This document shows positions 1 through 7,502 of a stretch of 16,021 nucleotides of DNA, one piece after another. Source of the stretch: Bacteroidota bacterium. Its GTDB lineage: Bacteria; Bacteroidota; Ignavibacteria; Ignavibacteriales; Melioribacteraceae. Under the pieces are notes generated by a model, which saw nothing but the letters and a program-made list of their open reading frames with translations, made no database searches and was not told the DNA's origin. How positions within the stretch are numbered: the first letter of the stretch is position 1; every line of letters begins with the position of its first letter. The DNA lies in the NCBI GenBank assembly GCA_023453125.1, contig JAEXUB010000018.1, forward strand, positions 1 to 16,021, given 5' to 3'. A program made the position numbers and the translations under genes.

Positions 1-335
1 GTTACTACAACCCCCTGCAGTTTAACGGCAGACTCATTCAAAACAATATTATGCTCAATCTCTTTTTCCTTGTCAATAGTTATCTGGGCAGAATATTTTT
101 CGTATCCTACCATAGAAGCGGCAAGTACAAGGTTTCCTTTTTTCTTTGTGAAAAAGGCATACTCGCCCCTTTCGTCTGTCATTGTTCCTTCGGTACTGTT
201 CTGAATAAATACGCTGGCGTAGCTTATCGGATCTGCGCCGTCAGTTATTTTCCCTTTTATTTTCACCCGTGTCTGGGCGCGGATGGTAATTGCCGCCAAA
301 AGGAACAGAACCGTTATTATCTTTTGCATTCTCAT
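1..335 (-). CDS. TonB-dependent receptor, N-terminal part (runs off the left edge)
   Basis: Reading the minus strand from the ATG at 335 gives 111 codons with no stop before the window edge. Residues 1-21 form a signal peptide (MRMQ, a hydrophobic stretch, then IRAQ). Residues 24-100 look like a carboxypeptidase-D regulatory-like domain: KGKITDG, then YASVFIQNSTEGTMTDERGEY, then LAASMVGYEKY. The sequence then reaches LNESAVKLQGVVV, which resembles the junction to a TonB plug domain. In the family such proteins are outer-membrane importers driven by TonB-ExbBD, or SusC-like porins. The plug and barrel are outside the window, so the ligand cannot be guessed. A GAAGGG lies about 10 nt before the ATG at 335, and a second in-frame ATG is at 329. 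It starts 21 nt after the TPR gene stop, so it is probably the last gene seen of the operon that begins near 2100. A non-receptor protein with the same domain cannot be excluded. Confidence 0.8.
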   Translation of the reverse strand, partial: MRMQKIITVLFLLAAITIRAQTRVKIKGKITDGADPISYASVFIQNSTEGTMTDERGEYAFFTKKKGNLVLAASMVGYEKYSAQITIDKEKEIEHNIVLNESAVKLQGVVV

Positions 336-356
336 TTTCAAATTGCCCTTCAAGAA

Positions 357-1133
357 TTAATTTGTTTTTTCTTTTGTAAGCGCCGGAAGCAAAACCATTT
401 TAACCCAGGCAAATTCGGGTTCCAGTTTTAAAGCATTTTCATAAGCCTCTTTTGCCTTATCATTCATATTGAGTCTTTGATAAGCCTGCCCGAGCCACGC
501 CAGAGTCTCAACATATCCCCACGTAACCGATTCTCCCTTGTTCATATTCTTATACATTTCAACTCCCTTAAGAAAACTCTCAACTGCTTTTTCGGGGCTT
601 CCGCCAAACGCTGCGGGGGTGTTGAGTAGCATCATACCTCTTATAAGCAGTGCGCGCGGATTGTTTCCGGGTGCAGCTTCTGCTTCATCCAATAACTCGT
701 GTATTCTCGGGAACAATGCCATTGCTTCCATCTGGTTAACTGCGAGGCGCATCATATATAATCCGGCATTTAATGTTTTGGCCTCTCCCTCAAATTGTTT
801 TTTATCAATCAGTTCTTTGCATCTCTCAAGCGCGGTATCGTAAAATTTGCTAACGTCAACTTTTTTCTCGCCGGCAAAACTGAACTGATAGAGCCTGTAA
901 TCAATATATACCAGATAATATTTAGCAAGGTAGTTATCCGGTTCTACCGTTAGAAGCCGTTCAAAAAACGCCCTTGTTTCCATAAAGATTTTAAAATCAT
1001 TTTGAACATACGCGGCATTAAGATTTTGTACTGCCTCTTCGATAGCCTGTTTTGTTTCCTCCTGGGCATATAAAGAGAAATTGGAAAACGCCCCGCATAA
1101 TAGAAGTGCAATTACTAGAATTATCTTTTTCAT
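357..1133 (-). CDS. Secreted TPR-repeat protein, function unknown
   Basis: A 258-aa protein with an N-terminal signal peptide (about residues 1-24, ending LYAQ), so it is likely periplasmic. The clearest tetratricopeptide repeat is at about 209-242, with LAWLGQAYQRLNMNDKAKEA followed by YENALKLEPEF. A weaker repeat-like stretch around 51-84 ends with VEPDNYLAKYYLVY, and the middle is helical. TPR proteins are protein-protein scaffolds, and no enzymatic motif is visible. The start is supported by GGAGAC five to six nt before the ATG. It lies 50 nt downstream of the winged-helix regulator gene and 21 nt upstream of the TonB-receptor gene, so all are probably in one operon. A palindrome (1143-1158) sits directly over its leader and suggests extra control at this point. 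A role as a periplasmic partner of the downstream receptor is an inference from position only. Confidence 0.85.
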   Translation of the reverse strand: MKKIILVIALLLCGAFSNFSLYAQEETKQAIEEAVQNLNAAYVQNDFKIFMETRAFFERLLTVEPDNYLAKYYLVYIDYRLYQFSFAGEKKVDVSKFYDTALERCKELIDKKQFEGEAKTLNAGLYMMRLAVNQMEAMALFPRIHELLDEAEAAPGNNPRALLIRGMMLLNTPAAFGGSPEKAVESFLKGVEMYKNMNKGESVTWGYVETLAWLGQAYQRLNMNDKAKEAYENALKLEPEFAWVKMVLLPALTKEKTN

Positions 1134-1142
1134 GTTGTCTCC

Positions 1143-1158
1143 TTTAAAGTACTTTAAA
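1143..1158. promoter_or_regulatory. 16-bp perfect palindrome, candidate operator
   Basis: TTTAAAGTACTTTAAA is a perfect palindrome ten nt upstream of the TPR start codon, between it and the regulator gene. Its 12-bp core TAAAGTACTTTA recurs exactly at 2084-2095, ahead of the first gene of the operon, at almost the same distance from that ATG. There is no loop, so it suits a homodimer binding site rather than a hairpin. The nearest candidate binder is the winged-helix protein encoded next to it (1184-1480). A possible -10 (TATTAT, minus strand 1163-1158) abuts it, so an internal promoter is conceivable but not clear. Confidence 0.55.
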
Positions 1159-1183
1159 TAATAAAGTTATTGTTTAAAAAATT

Positions 1184-1480
1184 TTATTTTCTGATTAATT
1201 TTTCAAGATTTTCAATATAGTTCGAAAATGCTTTTTTCCCCTCTTCTGTAAGGGAATAGGAGGAAACCGGCTTTCTTGAAATAAATTCCTTTTTCACCTG
1301 AATATACCCCGCTTCTTCCAGTTTTTTCAGGTTTGCGCTCAGATTTCCATCCGTTGCCTTTAGCAGACTTCTCAATGCCGTAAATTCAATTTCCTCCGTT
1401 GCAATAAGGGCAGACATAATGGCCAGCCTTATGCGGGAATGAATTACATCATCTATCTGCTGATAATCAAAAATTCCCAT
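1184..1480 (-). CDS. Winged-helix transcriptional regulator (ArsR/MarR-like fold, HTH_34 type)
   Basis: A 98-aa protein made of essentially one winged helix-turn-helix domain. Residues 10-28 (IDDVIHSRIRLAIMSALIA) form the first helix. Residues 31-58 hold the HTH, with a recognition helix around DGNLSANLKKLEEAGYI (44-60). Residues 61-78 are the wing (QVKKEFISRKPVSSYSLTEEG), and the C-terminal helix 79-98 probably makes the dimer interface. Small proteins of this type bind palindromic sites as dimers. No effector domain or metal-binding cysteines are present, so the signal is unknown. Its ATG overlaps the stop of the upstream membrane-protein gene by one base (TAATG), which indicates translational coupling; its own Shine-Dalgarno is poor. 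Candidate operators are the two identical palindromes at 1143-1158 and 2084-2095, which would make it autoregulatory. DNA-binding function is well supported; target and effector are inferred. Confidence 0.9.
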   Translation of the reverse strand: MGIFDYQQIDDVIHSRIRLAIMSALIATEEIEFTALRSLLKATDGNLSANLKKLEEAGYIQVKKEFISRKPVSSYSLTEEGKKAFSNYIENLEKLIRK

Positions 1481-2073
1481 TATTCTGCTGCCTGCGATTT
1501 ATATTTCTTATAAAGTATTAATCCCGGTATTACCTGTCCGACAATTATTAATGAACCCATAATAAGGAACTGGGCAACATCGTGAACATATAGCAAAACA
1601 ATGCCTCCGGCCCACCACATTACCCCTATAATGCGCCACCATTTCCATTCATATAATAAGGAGGAAAGATAATAAGCCGAACCGAGTATTATTGCTATTA
1701 CTGCCGAAATGAAATCTCCCCTTATTGCGCCAGAAAAGTAGCCGCCGAAACCAACTATTGTCATACTCATTCCGGTTGCAAACCAGAGACGTCCTAATAT
1801 TCTTCCCGCAAATGTTTCAACCTTTACTTTTTTGTTTTTATAGTAGGCAAAGAAGGAAAAGATCCAGCCGGCCCCGATAAGTACAACCCACGCCCAGATA
1901 TAATCGAACTGAAGATTATAAGAAAACTTTATATAGCCGAAAAACATTCCGATGGCTACCAGAATTCCCCATACCACGTACCCCATTCCATTATCAATTA
2001 CTATATTCCGGCTGTCCTGAATTACCTTTTTAATGAAAAGCAGTTCATCCAATGCTTTTTTTTCTTCTTCCAT
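1480..2073 (-). CDS. Six-helix integral membrane protein of unknown function
   Basis: A 197-aa protein with a charged, helical N-terminal tail (1-27) and about six hydrophobic helices near residues 29-48, 58-78, 93-113, 121-141, 146-164 and 168-188. It is rich in Trp, Gly and Tyr. No transporter signature or catalytic motif was recognised. The start is supported by AAGGA four nt upstream. It is the first gene after the promoter at 2108-2136 and is fused translationally (1-nt overlap) to the winged-helix regulator gene. Membrane protein plus small winged-helix regulator pairs are common in this group of bacteria, which suggests that the membrane protein is either the regulated product or the sensor that controls the regulator. 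Neither is shown by the sequence. Confidence 0.85.
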   Translation of the reverse strand: MEEEKKALDELLFIKKVIQDSRNIVIDNGMGYVVWGILVAIGMFFGYIKFSYNLQFDYIWAWVVLIGAGWIFSFFAYYKNKKVKVETFAGRILGRLWFATGMSMTIVGFGGYFSGAIRGDFISAVIAIILGSAYYLSSLLYEWKWWRIIGVMWWAGGIVLLYVHDVAQFLIMGSLIIVGQVIPGLILYKKYKSQAAE

Positions 2074-2083
2074 GTCCTTATCC

Positions 2084-2095
2084 TAAAGTACTTTA
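2084..2095. promoter_or_regulatory. 12-bp palindrome TAAAGTACTTTA, candidate operator
   Basis: A perfect palindrome lies 11 nt upstream of the membrane-protein ATG and 12 nt past the end of the predicted -10 at 2108. If transcription starts near 2101, it covers about +6 to +17, a typical repressor position. The identical 12-mer forms the core of the palindrome at 1143-1158, ahead of the TPR gene. Confidence 0.55.
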
Positions 2096-2107
2096 TTTTC
2101 TAAAGCT

Positions 2108-2136
2108 AAAATAACAAACTAATCCCTGCTTGTCAA
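2108..2136 (-). promoter_or_regulatory. Sigma70-like promoter for the membrane protein/regulator/TPR/receptor operon
   Basis: On the minus strand a consensus -35 TTGACA (2136-2131) is followed by exactly 17 nt and TATTTT (2113-2108, four of six matches to TATAAT). The predicted start near 2101 gives a leader of about 28 nt containing the palindrome and the AAGGA ribosome site. Confidence 0.6.
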
Positions 2137-2221
2137 GGGATTTTTAAAAATTAGCGTTTTTAGCCTGTTTTAATCGATTTTCGCTATAAAATGATACAAA
2201 TTGCTAAAATACACCGGCTTT

Positions 2222-3190
2222 TTACGGCTGCCTGAGTGGAATTCTTACTATTCTGGTCTCTTCCGCCTTTTCCGGGGCCGTTATCTTTCCCTCCTTAATG
2301 AGGTCAAGCTGGCTGTTGCCGATAATAAAGAATTCATCCCCCGCAACAGCTCCGGTTGTTGGAATTGCAATTAGAGGATTGTTTGCGCAGAGTATTTCTA
2401 TTTTTTCAATTACATCAAAATTTTCATTTAAGTAAAATCTCACAATTTGTTCCGGCGTATGTTCATTCTGTACGGCAACTATTGAATTTCCATAAAAGCA
2501 TATACCGTCGCATCCTCCGGCTGTTGTTCCTCCCGGCACCTTGAGCAAAATCCTTCTTCCTTTCATATCTATCCGGTGTATTCCCTCGTTGTCCGCAACG
2601 AAAAGATATTTCTCATCGGGACTTAGCACAATTCCGTTAGGATATTTCAGAATCCCCGGAGGAAAGAATTCTTCAATTATATCTTTACCGGTTTTTATTG
2701 AATAGATTCTGCTGTCTTCAGAGTCGGTGAAAAAAATATCCCCGTTATCTTTAATTGCGATATCATTAAAAAGATGAGATCCGTTTTTTCCCCCTGCAAT
2801 ATATTTTTTTATCAGCCTGCCTGTCCGTAAGTCATACTTAAATATTCCCGCGCTTCCCTTATCCCTTTCATATCCTCCGCCTGCATAAGAACAGACCCAT
2901 AGTATTCTGCGCGCCCCGTCAATTTTCATTCCGAGTACGTCCATCAAGCCGTCTTCTCTTTCCCCTTTAAAATCGGAAGCTGTTCCATTCAAATCTGCCC
3001 TGATAATTTTCTTTTTATATATACTGCCGATGTAAAAAACACCGGCTTCTTTATCATATGCAATTCCCTCTGCAACAAGGGGTTTTTCTTTTAAGCTGAA
3101 TGCCGCAGATACTTTCTGCTCCTGTGCATTTATTGCCCCTGAGAAAACAAATGCCGCCATCCAACAAACTAAAATTTTCCCCAACCTCAT
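2222..3190 (-). CDS. Secreted SMP-30/gluconolactonase-like six-bladed beta-propeller
   Basis: A 322-aa protein with a signal peptide (MRLGKILVCWMAAFVFSGAI, then NAQ). The body fits the SMP-30/LRE-like propeller family: EGIAYD (41-46), FNDIAIKDNGDIFFTDS (141-157), KYPNGIVLSPDEKYLFVAD (182-200) and GGCDGI (225-230). By analogy with SMP-30, Glu41, Asn185 and Asp228 would be the metal ligands. Characterised members hydrolyse sugar lactones or organophosphate esters; related propellers have other or no activity, so the substrate is open. An upstream TTG (3220) and ATGs (3205, 3196) are in frame, but the ATG at 3190 has the right spacing from AAAGGA and starts exactly at the signal peptide. It ends just before the next operon's promoter region and appears to be transcribed alone. 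No linked sugar-catabolic genes are present. Confidence 0.87.
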   Translation of the reverse strand: MRLGKILVCWMAAFVFSGAINAQEQKVSAAFSLKEKPLVAEGIAYDKEAGVFYIGSIYKKKIIRADLNGTASDFKGEREDGLMDVLGMKIDGARRILWVCSYAGGGYERDKGSAGIFKYDLRTGRLIKKYIAGGKNGSHLFNDIAIKDNGDIFFTDSEDSRIYSIKTGKDIIEEFFPPGILKYPNGIVLSPDEKYLFVADNEGIHRIDMKGRRILLKVPGGTTAGGCDGICFYGNSIVAVQNEHTPEQIVRFYLNENFDVIEKIEILCANNPLIAIPTTGAVAGDEFFIIGNSQLDLIKEGKITAPEKAEETRIVRIPLRQP

Positions 3191-3301
3191 TTTCATTCCT
3201 TTCATAATATTATTCTGCAAGTTATGAATAGATTTTCTCCTGTTTATAACATTCAGATAATTATCCCGCCGTTCGCATAATTAACAACATACTATTGCGG
3301 A

Positions 3302-4219
3302 TTATTTATGCTTCTGCAAAAAATCTTCTATTGCTGCAAAATATTCATCCGGTTTTTCTATATGGACAAAATGACCGCAGTCTTTTATTATATGCAGTTC
3401 GCTTAAAGGAATAAGCCTGTTCATTTTACGTACCGATTCATTTGGAATCGGGTCGTAATCCCCCGCAATAATTAATACCGGACATTTAATATCATTCATT
3501 TTGTCAAATAAATTATAGTTTACAAGATAGGGAGCAAATTTTGCCGATGAGGAAAAAAACTTTTTAACTTTACTGCTGTCAAAGTATTCAAACTGGCCGG
3601 GACTGAATTTAAGCGTGTCGGAATAATATGTTTTCATTCTCACTCCCATAAACTCTTTAAAAAGATCCGGATTGCTCTTAAGGGCGGGATTTCCTCCGAG
3701 TTCTGCAAGTCTTGCAGCCCCATTTTTAGAAAGCCTTGATAGAATGTTCTTCTGGAAGAGGGGAAGGAATTCACTGCTGCCGGGAGCCGGCTCAAGGAGA
3801 ATAAGCGAATTTACATTCCCCGGATATTTGAAAATATAATTAAAGGCTATAACCGCTCCCCAGCTCTGTCCAGCTAGATTCATCTTTTCAATTCCGTATT
3901 CTTTTCTTATTCCCTCCAAATCCTCAACCATCAAATCAACAGTAATGTTTTCACTCTCCTTAAAGGGTTCCGAAAGCCCGCATCCCCTCTGGTCATAGAA
4001 TATCAGCCTGTAATTTTGTTCAAGCTGAGAAAAATGTTCATATAGATAATTATGCGCCAGGCCGGGTCCGCCGTGAACAATAACAATGGGATTCCCTGTT
4101 CCTGCGGTTCTGCAGAAAATATCCGCGCCATTAATCTTTTTTATTCCTTCCGTCTTCTGGGGAAAAACGGAGCTTGAAACTATAATAAGGAAGAGTACAA
4201 TTTTTGTTATCTGTTTCAT
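3302..4219 (-). CDS. Exported alpha/beta-hydrolase, proline-iminopeptidase-like
   Basis: A 305-aa alpha/beta-hydrolase fold protein. The N-terminus is hydrophobic (MKQITKIVLFLIIVSSSVFPQ), which suggests export. Signature motifs are in order: HGGPG (49-53, oxyanion loop typical of the S33 prolyl aminopeptidase group), DQRGCGLSEP (76-85), GQSWG (117-121) with nucleophile Ser119, GDYDPIP (253-259) with likely acid Asp256, and CGHFVH (281-286) with His283. The triad is therefore complete. The family includes proline iminopeptidases, other small-peptide or amide hydrolases and lactonases, so the substrate is not fixed. The reading frame can be extended 26 codons upstream, but GAGGAGG sits two nt before the ATG at 4219 and the export signal starts there. 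That ribosome site overlaps the stop of the acetyltransferase gene; the intergenic gap is seven nt, so the two are co-transcribed. Confidence 0.9.
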   Translation of the reverse strand: MKQITKIVLFLIIVSSSVFPQKTEGIKKINGADIFCRTAGTGNPIVIVHGGPGLAHNYLYEHFSQLEQNYRLIFYDQRGCGLSEPFKESENITVDLMVEDLEGIRKEYGIEKMNLAGQSWGAVIAFNYIFKYPGNVNSLILLEPAPGSSEFLPLFQKNILSRLSKNGAARLAELGGNPALKSNPDLFKEFMGVRMKTYYSDTLKFSPGQFEYFDSSKVKKFFSSSAKFAPYLVNYNLFDKMNDIKCPVLIIAGDYDPIPNESVRKMNRLIPLSELHIIKDCGHFVHIEKPDEYFAAIEDFLQKHK

Positions 4220-4226
4220 AACCTCC

Positions 4227-4643
4227 TCATAAATTATTTCTATTGTAGTCCATTCCGGGGGAATCCTCTTTTCTGGCGGCAAACCCTCTTTTTTCATAAA
4301 ATTCCCTTTTGCCCTGTGCGCAGAATAACTGTATATCTCTTATTCCCTCTTCAATGCATAGTTCTATCAGTTTAGCAAGCAGAAGCGAGCCGACGCCGCA
4401 TCTTCTGTAATCGGGGAGTACAATCAAATCATAAATCATGGCGTGAATTAAACCATCTGTAATAACCCTGCCAAATCCTATCATTTTATCCCCGTCAAAG
4501 GCACAAACAACAAATCGGCTCTTTAATGCAGCCGCATAATATTCTTTCTCTGTAAGATTGTATTCCCTGTTCCAGCCTGTTGTAAGAAACACTTTCCACA
4601 ATGAAGCCGAATCGGGAACACCGGGTCTTATTTCTATTTTCAT
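4227..4643 (-). CDS. GNAT-family N-acetyltransferase
   Basis: A 138-aa protein covering one GNAT domain, which transfers an acetyl group from acetyl-CoA to an amine. The acetyl-CoA-binding motif A appears as LIVLPDYRRCGVGSLLLAKL (73-92), with RRCGVG at 80-85 forming the pyrophosphate loop. The C-terminal motif FYEKRGF (115-121) is also typical. The preceding strands (AFDGDKMIGFGRVITDG) match the usual beta2-beta3 hairpin. There is no signal peptide, so it is cytoplasmic. GGAGAG lies about nine nt before the ATG. It is the first gene of a two-gene unit with the exported alpha/beta-hydrolase. The substrate is unknown; single-domain GNATs of this size act on amino acids, peptides, polyamines or antibiotics. 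Confidence 0.9.
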   Translation of the reverse strand: MKIEIRPGVPDSASLWKVFLTTGWNREYNLTEKEYYAAALKSRFVVCAFDGDKMIGFGRVITDGLIHAMIYDLIVLPDYRRCGVGSLLLAKLIELCIEEGIRDIQLFCAQGKREFYEKRGFAARKEDSPGMDYNRNNL

Positions 4644-4818
4644 AAATCGTCTCTCCGCAAATGATTAAGCAAACCGGATATAGCATAATATGAAAATGTA
4701 TGAATTTAAACGAGGCATATGGAATAAAATATAAAAACTTTGTTATTAAGACGGGTCGGCACTTAAGTAAGTTCAGATTTATTCTTATTTTTAGATTATA
4801 TCTTAAACATCCAATTAA

Positions 4819-5688
4819 ATGAAAACATTTTTACTTTTACTGTGCGTTACATTAGGAATTATCTTCCCGCAGGGGCATGTTCTGGCCTTTCTGATTCAAT
4901 ACACATTAATGATTCTTCTTATATTCGCGTTTCTTAATTTATCAATTAATAAATCTCTTGTCCGCAAAGAGCACTTCTACATTCTTGCCGCAAATTTTAT
5001 AATACCGGCCGTTTTTTATTTCATTTTAAAAAGATATGACAGCAATCTTGCATTAGCGGCATTCATTACCGGTTTATCCCCCACGGCGGTTTCTGCCCCT
5101 GCCGTTATTCCCCAGCTCAGAGGCAAAGTTGAATTTACTGCATTCTCTGTTCTCCTCACAAATTTTTCTAATGCTCTTGCAATGCCTTTTCTTCTTCCCC
5201 TTGTTATTTCGGCTCACGTGGAAATATCTGTAGGCTCTGTTCTGCTGCCGGTAATTGCGGTGCTTTCCGTGCCTATGATAATAGTTCAGATCTTAAAGCG
5301 ATTCTACCGTACCGGTTTTGAATGGCTTGAGAGAAACAGGGAAATTCCATATTATCTTCTTTTATTCAATATTTACCTGGCAACCTCAAAGGCGACTCAT
5401 TTTATAGGCGTAGAATATTCCGGGCCAAAATCGATAGTATATCTTATTGCCCTCACGGCGCTGGCAATTTGTGCGGTTTCTTTCCTAATCGGGAGCCGGC
5501 TTGGGGGGAAAGAACTTAAACAGGAGACTATGCAGTCACTTGGACAAAAAAACAATGCATTATCTGTCTGGATTGCCCTTACATTCATAAATCCTCTAAC
5601 CGCCCTCGGTCCGGTCTTTTATATTCTCTATCATAACATTTTCATCTCTTACCAGCTGTATAGGCGCGATAAAGCCTTAAAATCCTGA
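4819..5688 (+). CDS. Bile acid:sodium symporter-family (BASS) membrane transporter
   Basis: A 289-aa, very hydrophobic protein with eight to ten predicted membrane helices. Family-like features are the N-terminal helix ending LGIIFPQG (12-19), GLSPTAVSAPAV (85-96) followed by FSVLLTNFSNALAMPFLLP, and the second crossover-type motif GQKNNALSVWIALTFINP (242-259). Members couple sodium to uptake of organic anions such as bile acids, pantoate or keto-acids; the substrate here is unknown. No clear Shine-Dalgarno precedes the ATG at 4819 (an AT-rich leader with CCAATTAA), unlike most genes here. The gene starts divergently from the acetyltransferase and stands alone on its strand until the M28 peptidase 98 nt downstream. 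Assignment is to the superfamily, not the substrate class. Confidence 0.8.
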   Translation: MKTFLLLLCVTLGIIFPQGHVLAFLIQYTLMILLIFAFLNLSINKSLVRKEHFYILAANFIIPAVFYFILKRYDSNLALAAFITGLSPTAVSAPAVIPQLRGKVEFTAFSVLLTNFSNALAMPFLLPLVISAHVEISVGSVLLPVIAVLSVPMIIVQILKRFYRTGFEWLERNREIPYYLLLFNIYLATSKATHFIGVEYSGPKSIVYLIALTALAICAVSFLIGSRLGGKELKQETMQSLGQKNNALSVWIALTFINPLTALGPVFYILYHNIFISYQLYRRDKALKS

Positions 5689-5757
5689 TTGTTCGAGTTA
5701 GTGCTATATTTAAACCGGGCATCCTTTTTTCCTGTCAAATATTATATCTCATTAATT

Positions 5758-5763
5758 TATAAT
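5758..5763 (+). promoter_or_regulatory. Possible -10 element for the M28 peptidase gene
   Basis: A perfect TATAAT lies 23 nt upstream of the ATG at 5787. I see no convincing -35 at 16-18 nt upstream, so this is weak evidence in an AT-rich leader. Confidence 0.3.
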
Positions 5764-5786
5764 AAATAAAAAAGGGGTGTGGTTCT

Positions 5787-7490
5787 ATGGTTTCAAAGAG
5801 ACTATCCGTAATCTTATTTTCATTTCTGCTCCTCGCAGGGGGAACATTTGCCCAAAATAATCCCGCCGAAAAGGGACTTGCTGCAATTACAAGAGAAGCT
5901 GTTCAGGCGCAGCTGGAGTTTCTTTCTTCCGACTGGATGGAAGGACGCGAAACTTCAACTAAAGGAGAATTCATTTCAGGGGATTATATTGCAAGCATTT
6001 TCAAATTATACGGTTTAAAACCCGCAGGTGATTTTGCCGCACCTTCTTTCTCCGGAAGAAGACCGGCCGCAGGACAGCGGACTTCTATTCAGCCTTCAAG
6101 AACATACTTCCAGAATATACCTTTTGTACAGGCAGAACCGGGAAGCGGCGAACAGATCTTTGCCCTTATTGAAAAAGAAGGAGCTTCTGAGAAAAAATTA
6201 TTCTTTTCCTACGGTTCCGACTTTTCATTAACACCTGCAAGTGTCGGTGTTGAATATACGGCCCCCGTAGTATTTGTAGGCTACGGATTTAAAAGCGATG
6301 TAATTAACTATGACGACTTCAAGGGGATTGATGTAAAAGGAAAAATAATCATCAGGCTTTCGGGACTCCCCGGTTTAATGGATCCGAATTCCGATGCTTA
6401 TAAAAAACTTGAACTCGGGGATGTTCAGAAAAGAATGGCATTAACCAGAGGCAAAAACGATATTGCACAGAAATTAGGCGCAATCGGCATTATTGAAATA
6501 GCTTCGGCGGGCGGTACCCAGGCCGGACGCGGCGCACGCGGTTTCGGAGGTGCTCAGTATGCAAATTATCCTATCCGCTATAACACTCCTTACTACGAAG
6601 GAGAAACCAGAATGCCTTCAAGCACTATTCGCGTTAGCCTTCCTGAAGATTCTTTAAGACTCGGAATGACAACCTTAAATGTAAGCCCTAAAATTTCAGC
6701 CCACATTCTTAAAGAAAGCGGCATCAACATTCAGGAATTCGAAAAGAATGTAGCCGCAAAAATGAAACCGGCTTCAAAAGAACTCAAAGGAAAATATATC
6801 TATCTCAAAACAAGCGTTAAATCAAAGACGGTCTTAGGCAGAAATGTCGTCGGCATGATTGAAGGAGAAAACCCGAATGAGGTTGTAGTTATAGGCGCTC
6901 ACTATGACCATATGGGAATGTACGGCGGCTATATCTGGAACGGTGCAGACGATAACGCATCGGGAACTGTCGGCGTTATGACAATTGCAAAAGCAATTAT
7001 GGCAACCGGCGTAAAACCCAAAAAGACTATTATATTTGCGGCCTGGACCGGTGAGGAGAAAGGGCTTCTCGGCTCCCGTTACTTTGTACAGAAATTTGAA
7101 CCTGCTCAGAACCTTAAATTAAATCTTAATTATGATATGATTTCGAGAAACACCCCGGCCGATACAGCGGGTATTGAAGTTGGCATTCAGTATTCCGAAA
7201 AATACCCTGTTCTCAAAGAGGCTGTTGAAAAAGCCAACAAGAATTATAATATCGGAATGAAACTCGGCTTCAGGGCGTCGTTACGTCCTTCGGGCGGTTC
7301 CGATTTTGCCTCTTTCTCCGCTAAAGATATTCCGGTATACGGATTTATGGCAGCAATGCACGACGATTATCATCAGATTACCGACCATGTGGACAAAGTT
7401 GATTTCAAGAAGATGACCAATATTATTAAACTCGGTTACCTTGCTATCTGGGAACTGGCCAATATGGATAAAATTGAGCCTGTTAAATAA
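5787..7490 (+). CDS. Secreted M28-family zinc aminopeptidase with protease-associated domain
   Basis: A 567-aa protein with a signal peptide (1-22, ending GGTFA-Q). Residues 35-110 form the N-terminal helical region (QLEFLSSDWMEGRETSTKGE is typical). Residues about 155-280 resemble a protease-associated (PA) insert with VVFVGYGFKS, then GKIIIRLSG. The catalytic M28 domain covers about 350-555. Ligands of the two-zinc centre are visible: His372 in GAHYDH, bridging Asp388 in GADDNASG, general base Glu423 and ligand Glu424 in TGEEKG, Asp450 in NYDM and His529 in DDYHQ. All expected residues are present, so it should be active, removing N-terminal residues from peptides in the periplasm or outside the cell. 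No C-terminal sorting domain is evident. A Gly/Arg-rich stretch (242-255) in the PA region and a Pro/Arg/Ser-rich stretch (about 87-104) look like flexible insertions. AGGGG upstream gives a moderate ribosome site. It ends at a strong terminator. Confidence 0.95.
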   Translation: MVSKRLSVILFSFLLLAGGTFAQNNPAEKGLAAITREAVQAQLEFLSSDWMEGRETSTKGEFISGDYIASIFKLYGLKPAGDFAAPSFSGRRPAAGQRTSIQPSRTYFQNIPFVQAEPGSGEQIFALIEKEGASEKKLFFSYGSDFSLTPASVGVEYTAPVVFVGYGFKSDVINYDDFKGIDVKGKIIIRLSGLPGLMDPNSDAYKKLELGDVQKRMALTRGKNDIAQKLGAIGIIEIASAGGTQAGRGARGFGGAQYANYPIRYNTPYYEGETRMPSSTIRVSLPEDSLRLGMTTLNVSPKISAHILKESGINIQEFEKNVAAKMKPASKELKGKYIYLKTSVKSKTVLGRNVVGMIEGENPNEVVVIGAHYDHMGMYGGYIWNGADDNASGTVGVMTIAKAIMATGVKPKKTIIFAAWTGEEKGLLGSRYFVQKFEPAQNLKLNLNYDMISRNTPADTAGIEVGIQYSEKYPVLKEAVEKANKNYNIGMKLGFRASLRPSGGSDFASFSAKDIPVYGFMAAMHDDYHQITDHVDKVDFKKMTNIIKLGYLAIWELANMDKIEPVK

Positions 7491-7502
7491 ATGGCTTATA
7501 AC

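Noticed and set aside
538..843. A 101-codon plus-strand frame inside the TPR gene
   Set aside because: Antisense shadow of a protein with signal peptide, TPR motif and good ribosome site.
4700..4822. A 40-codon frame whose TGA overlaps the ATG of the symporter gene (ATGA)
   Set aside because: No ribosome site, AT-rich leader sequence and no protein character; the overlap alone can arise by chance.
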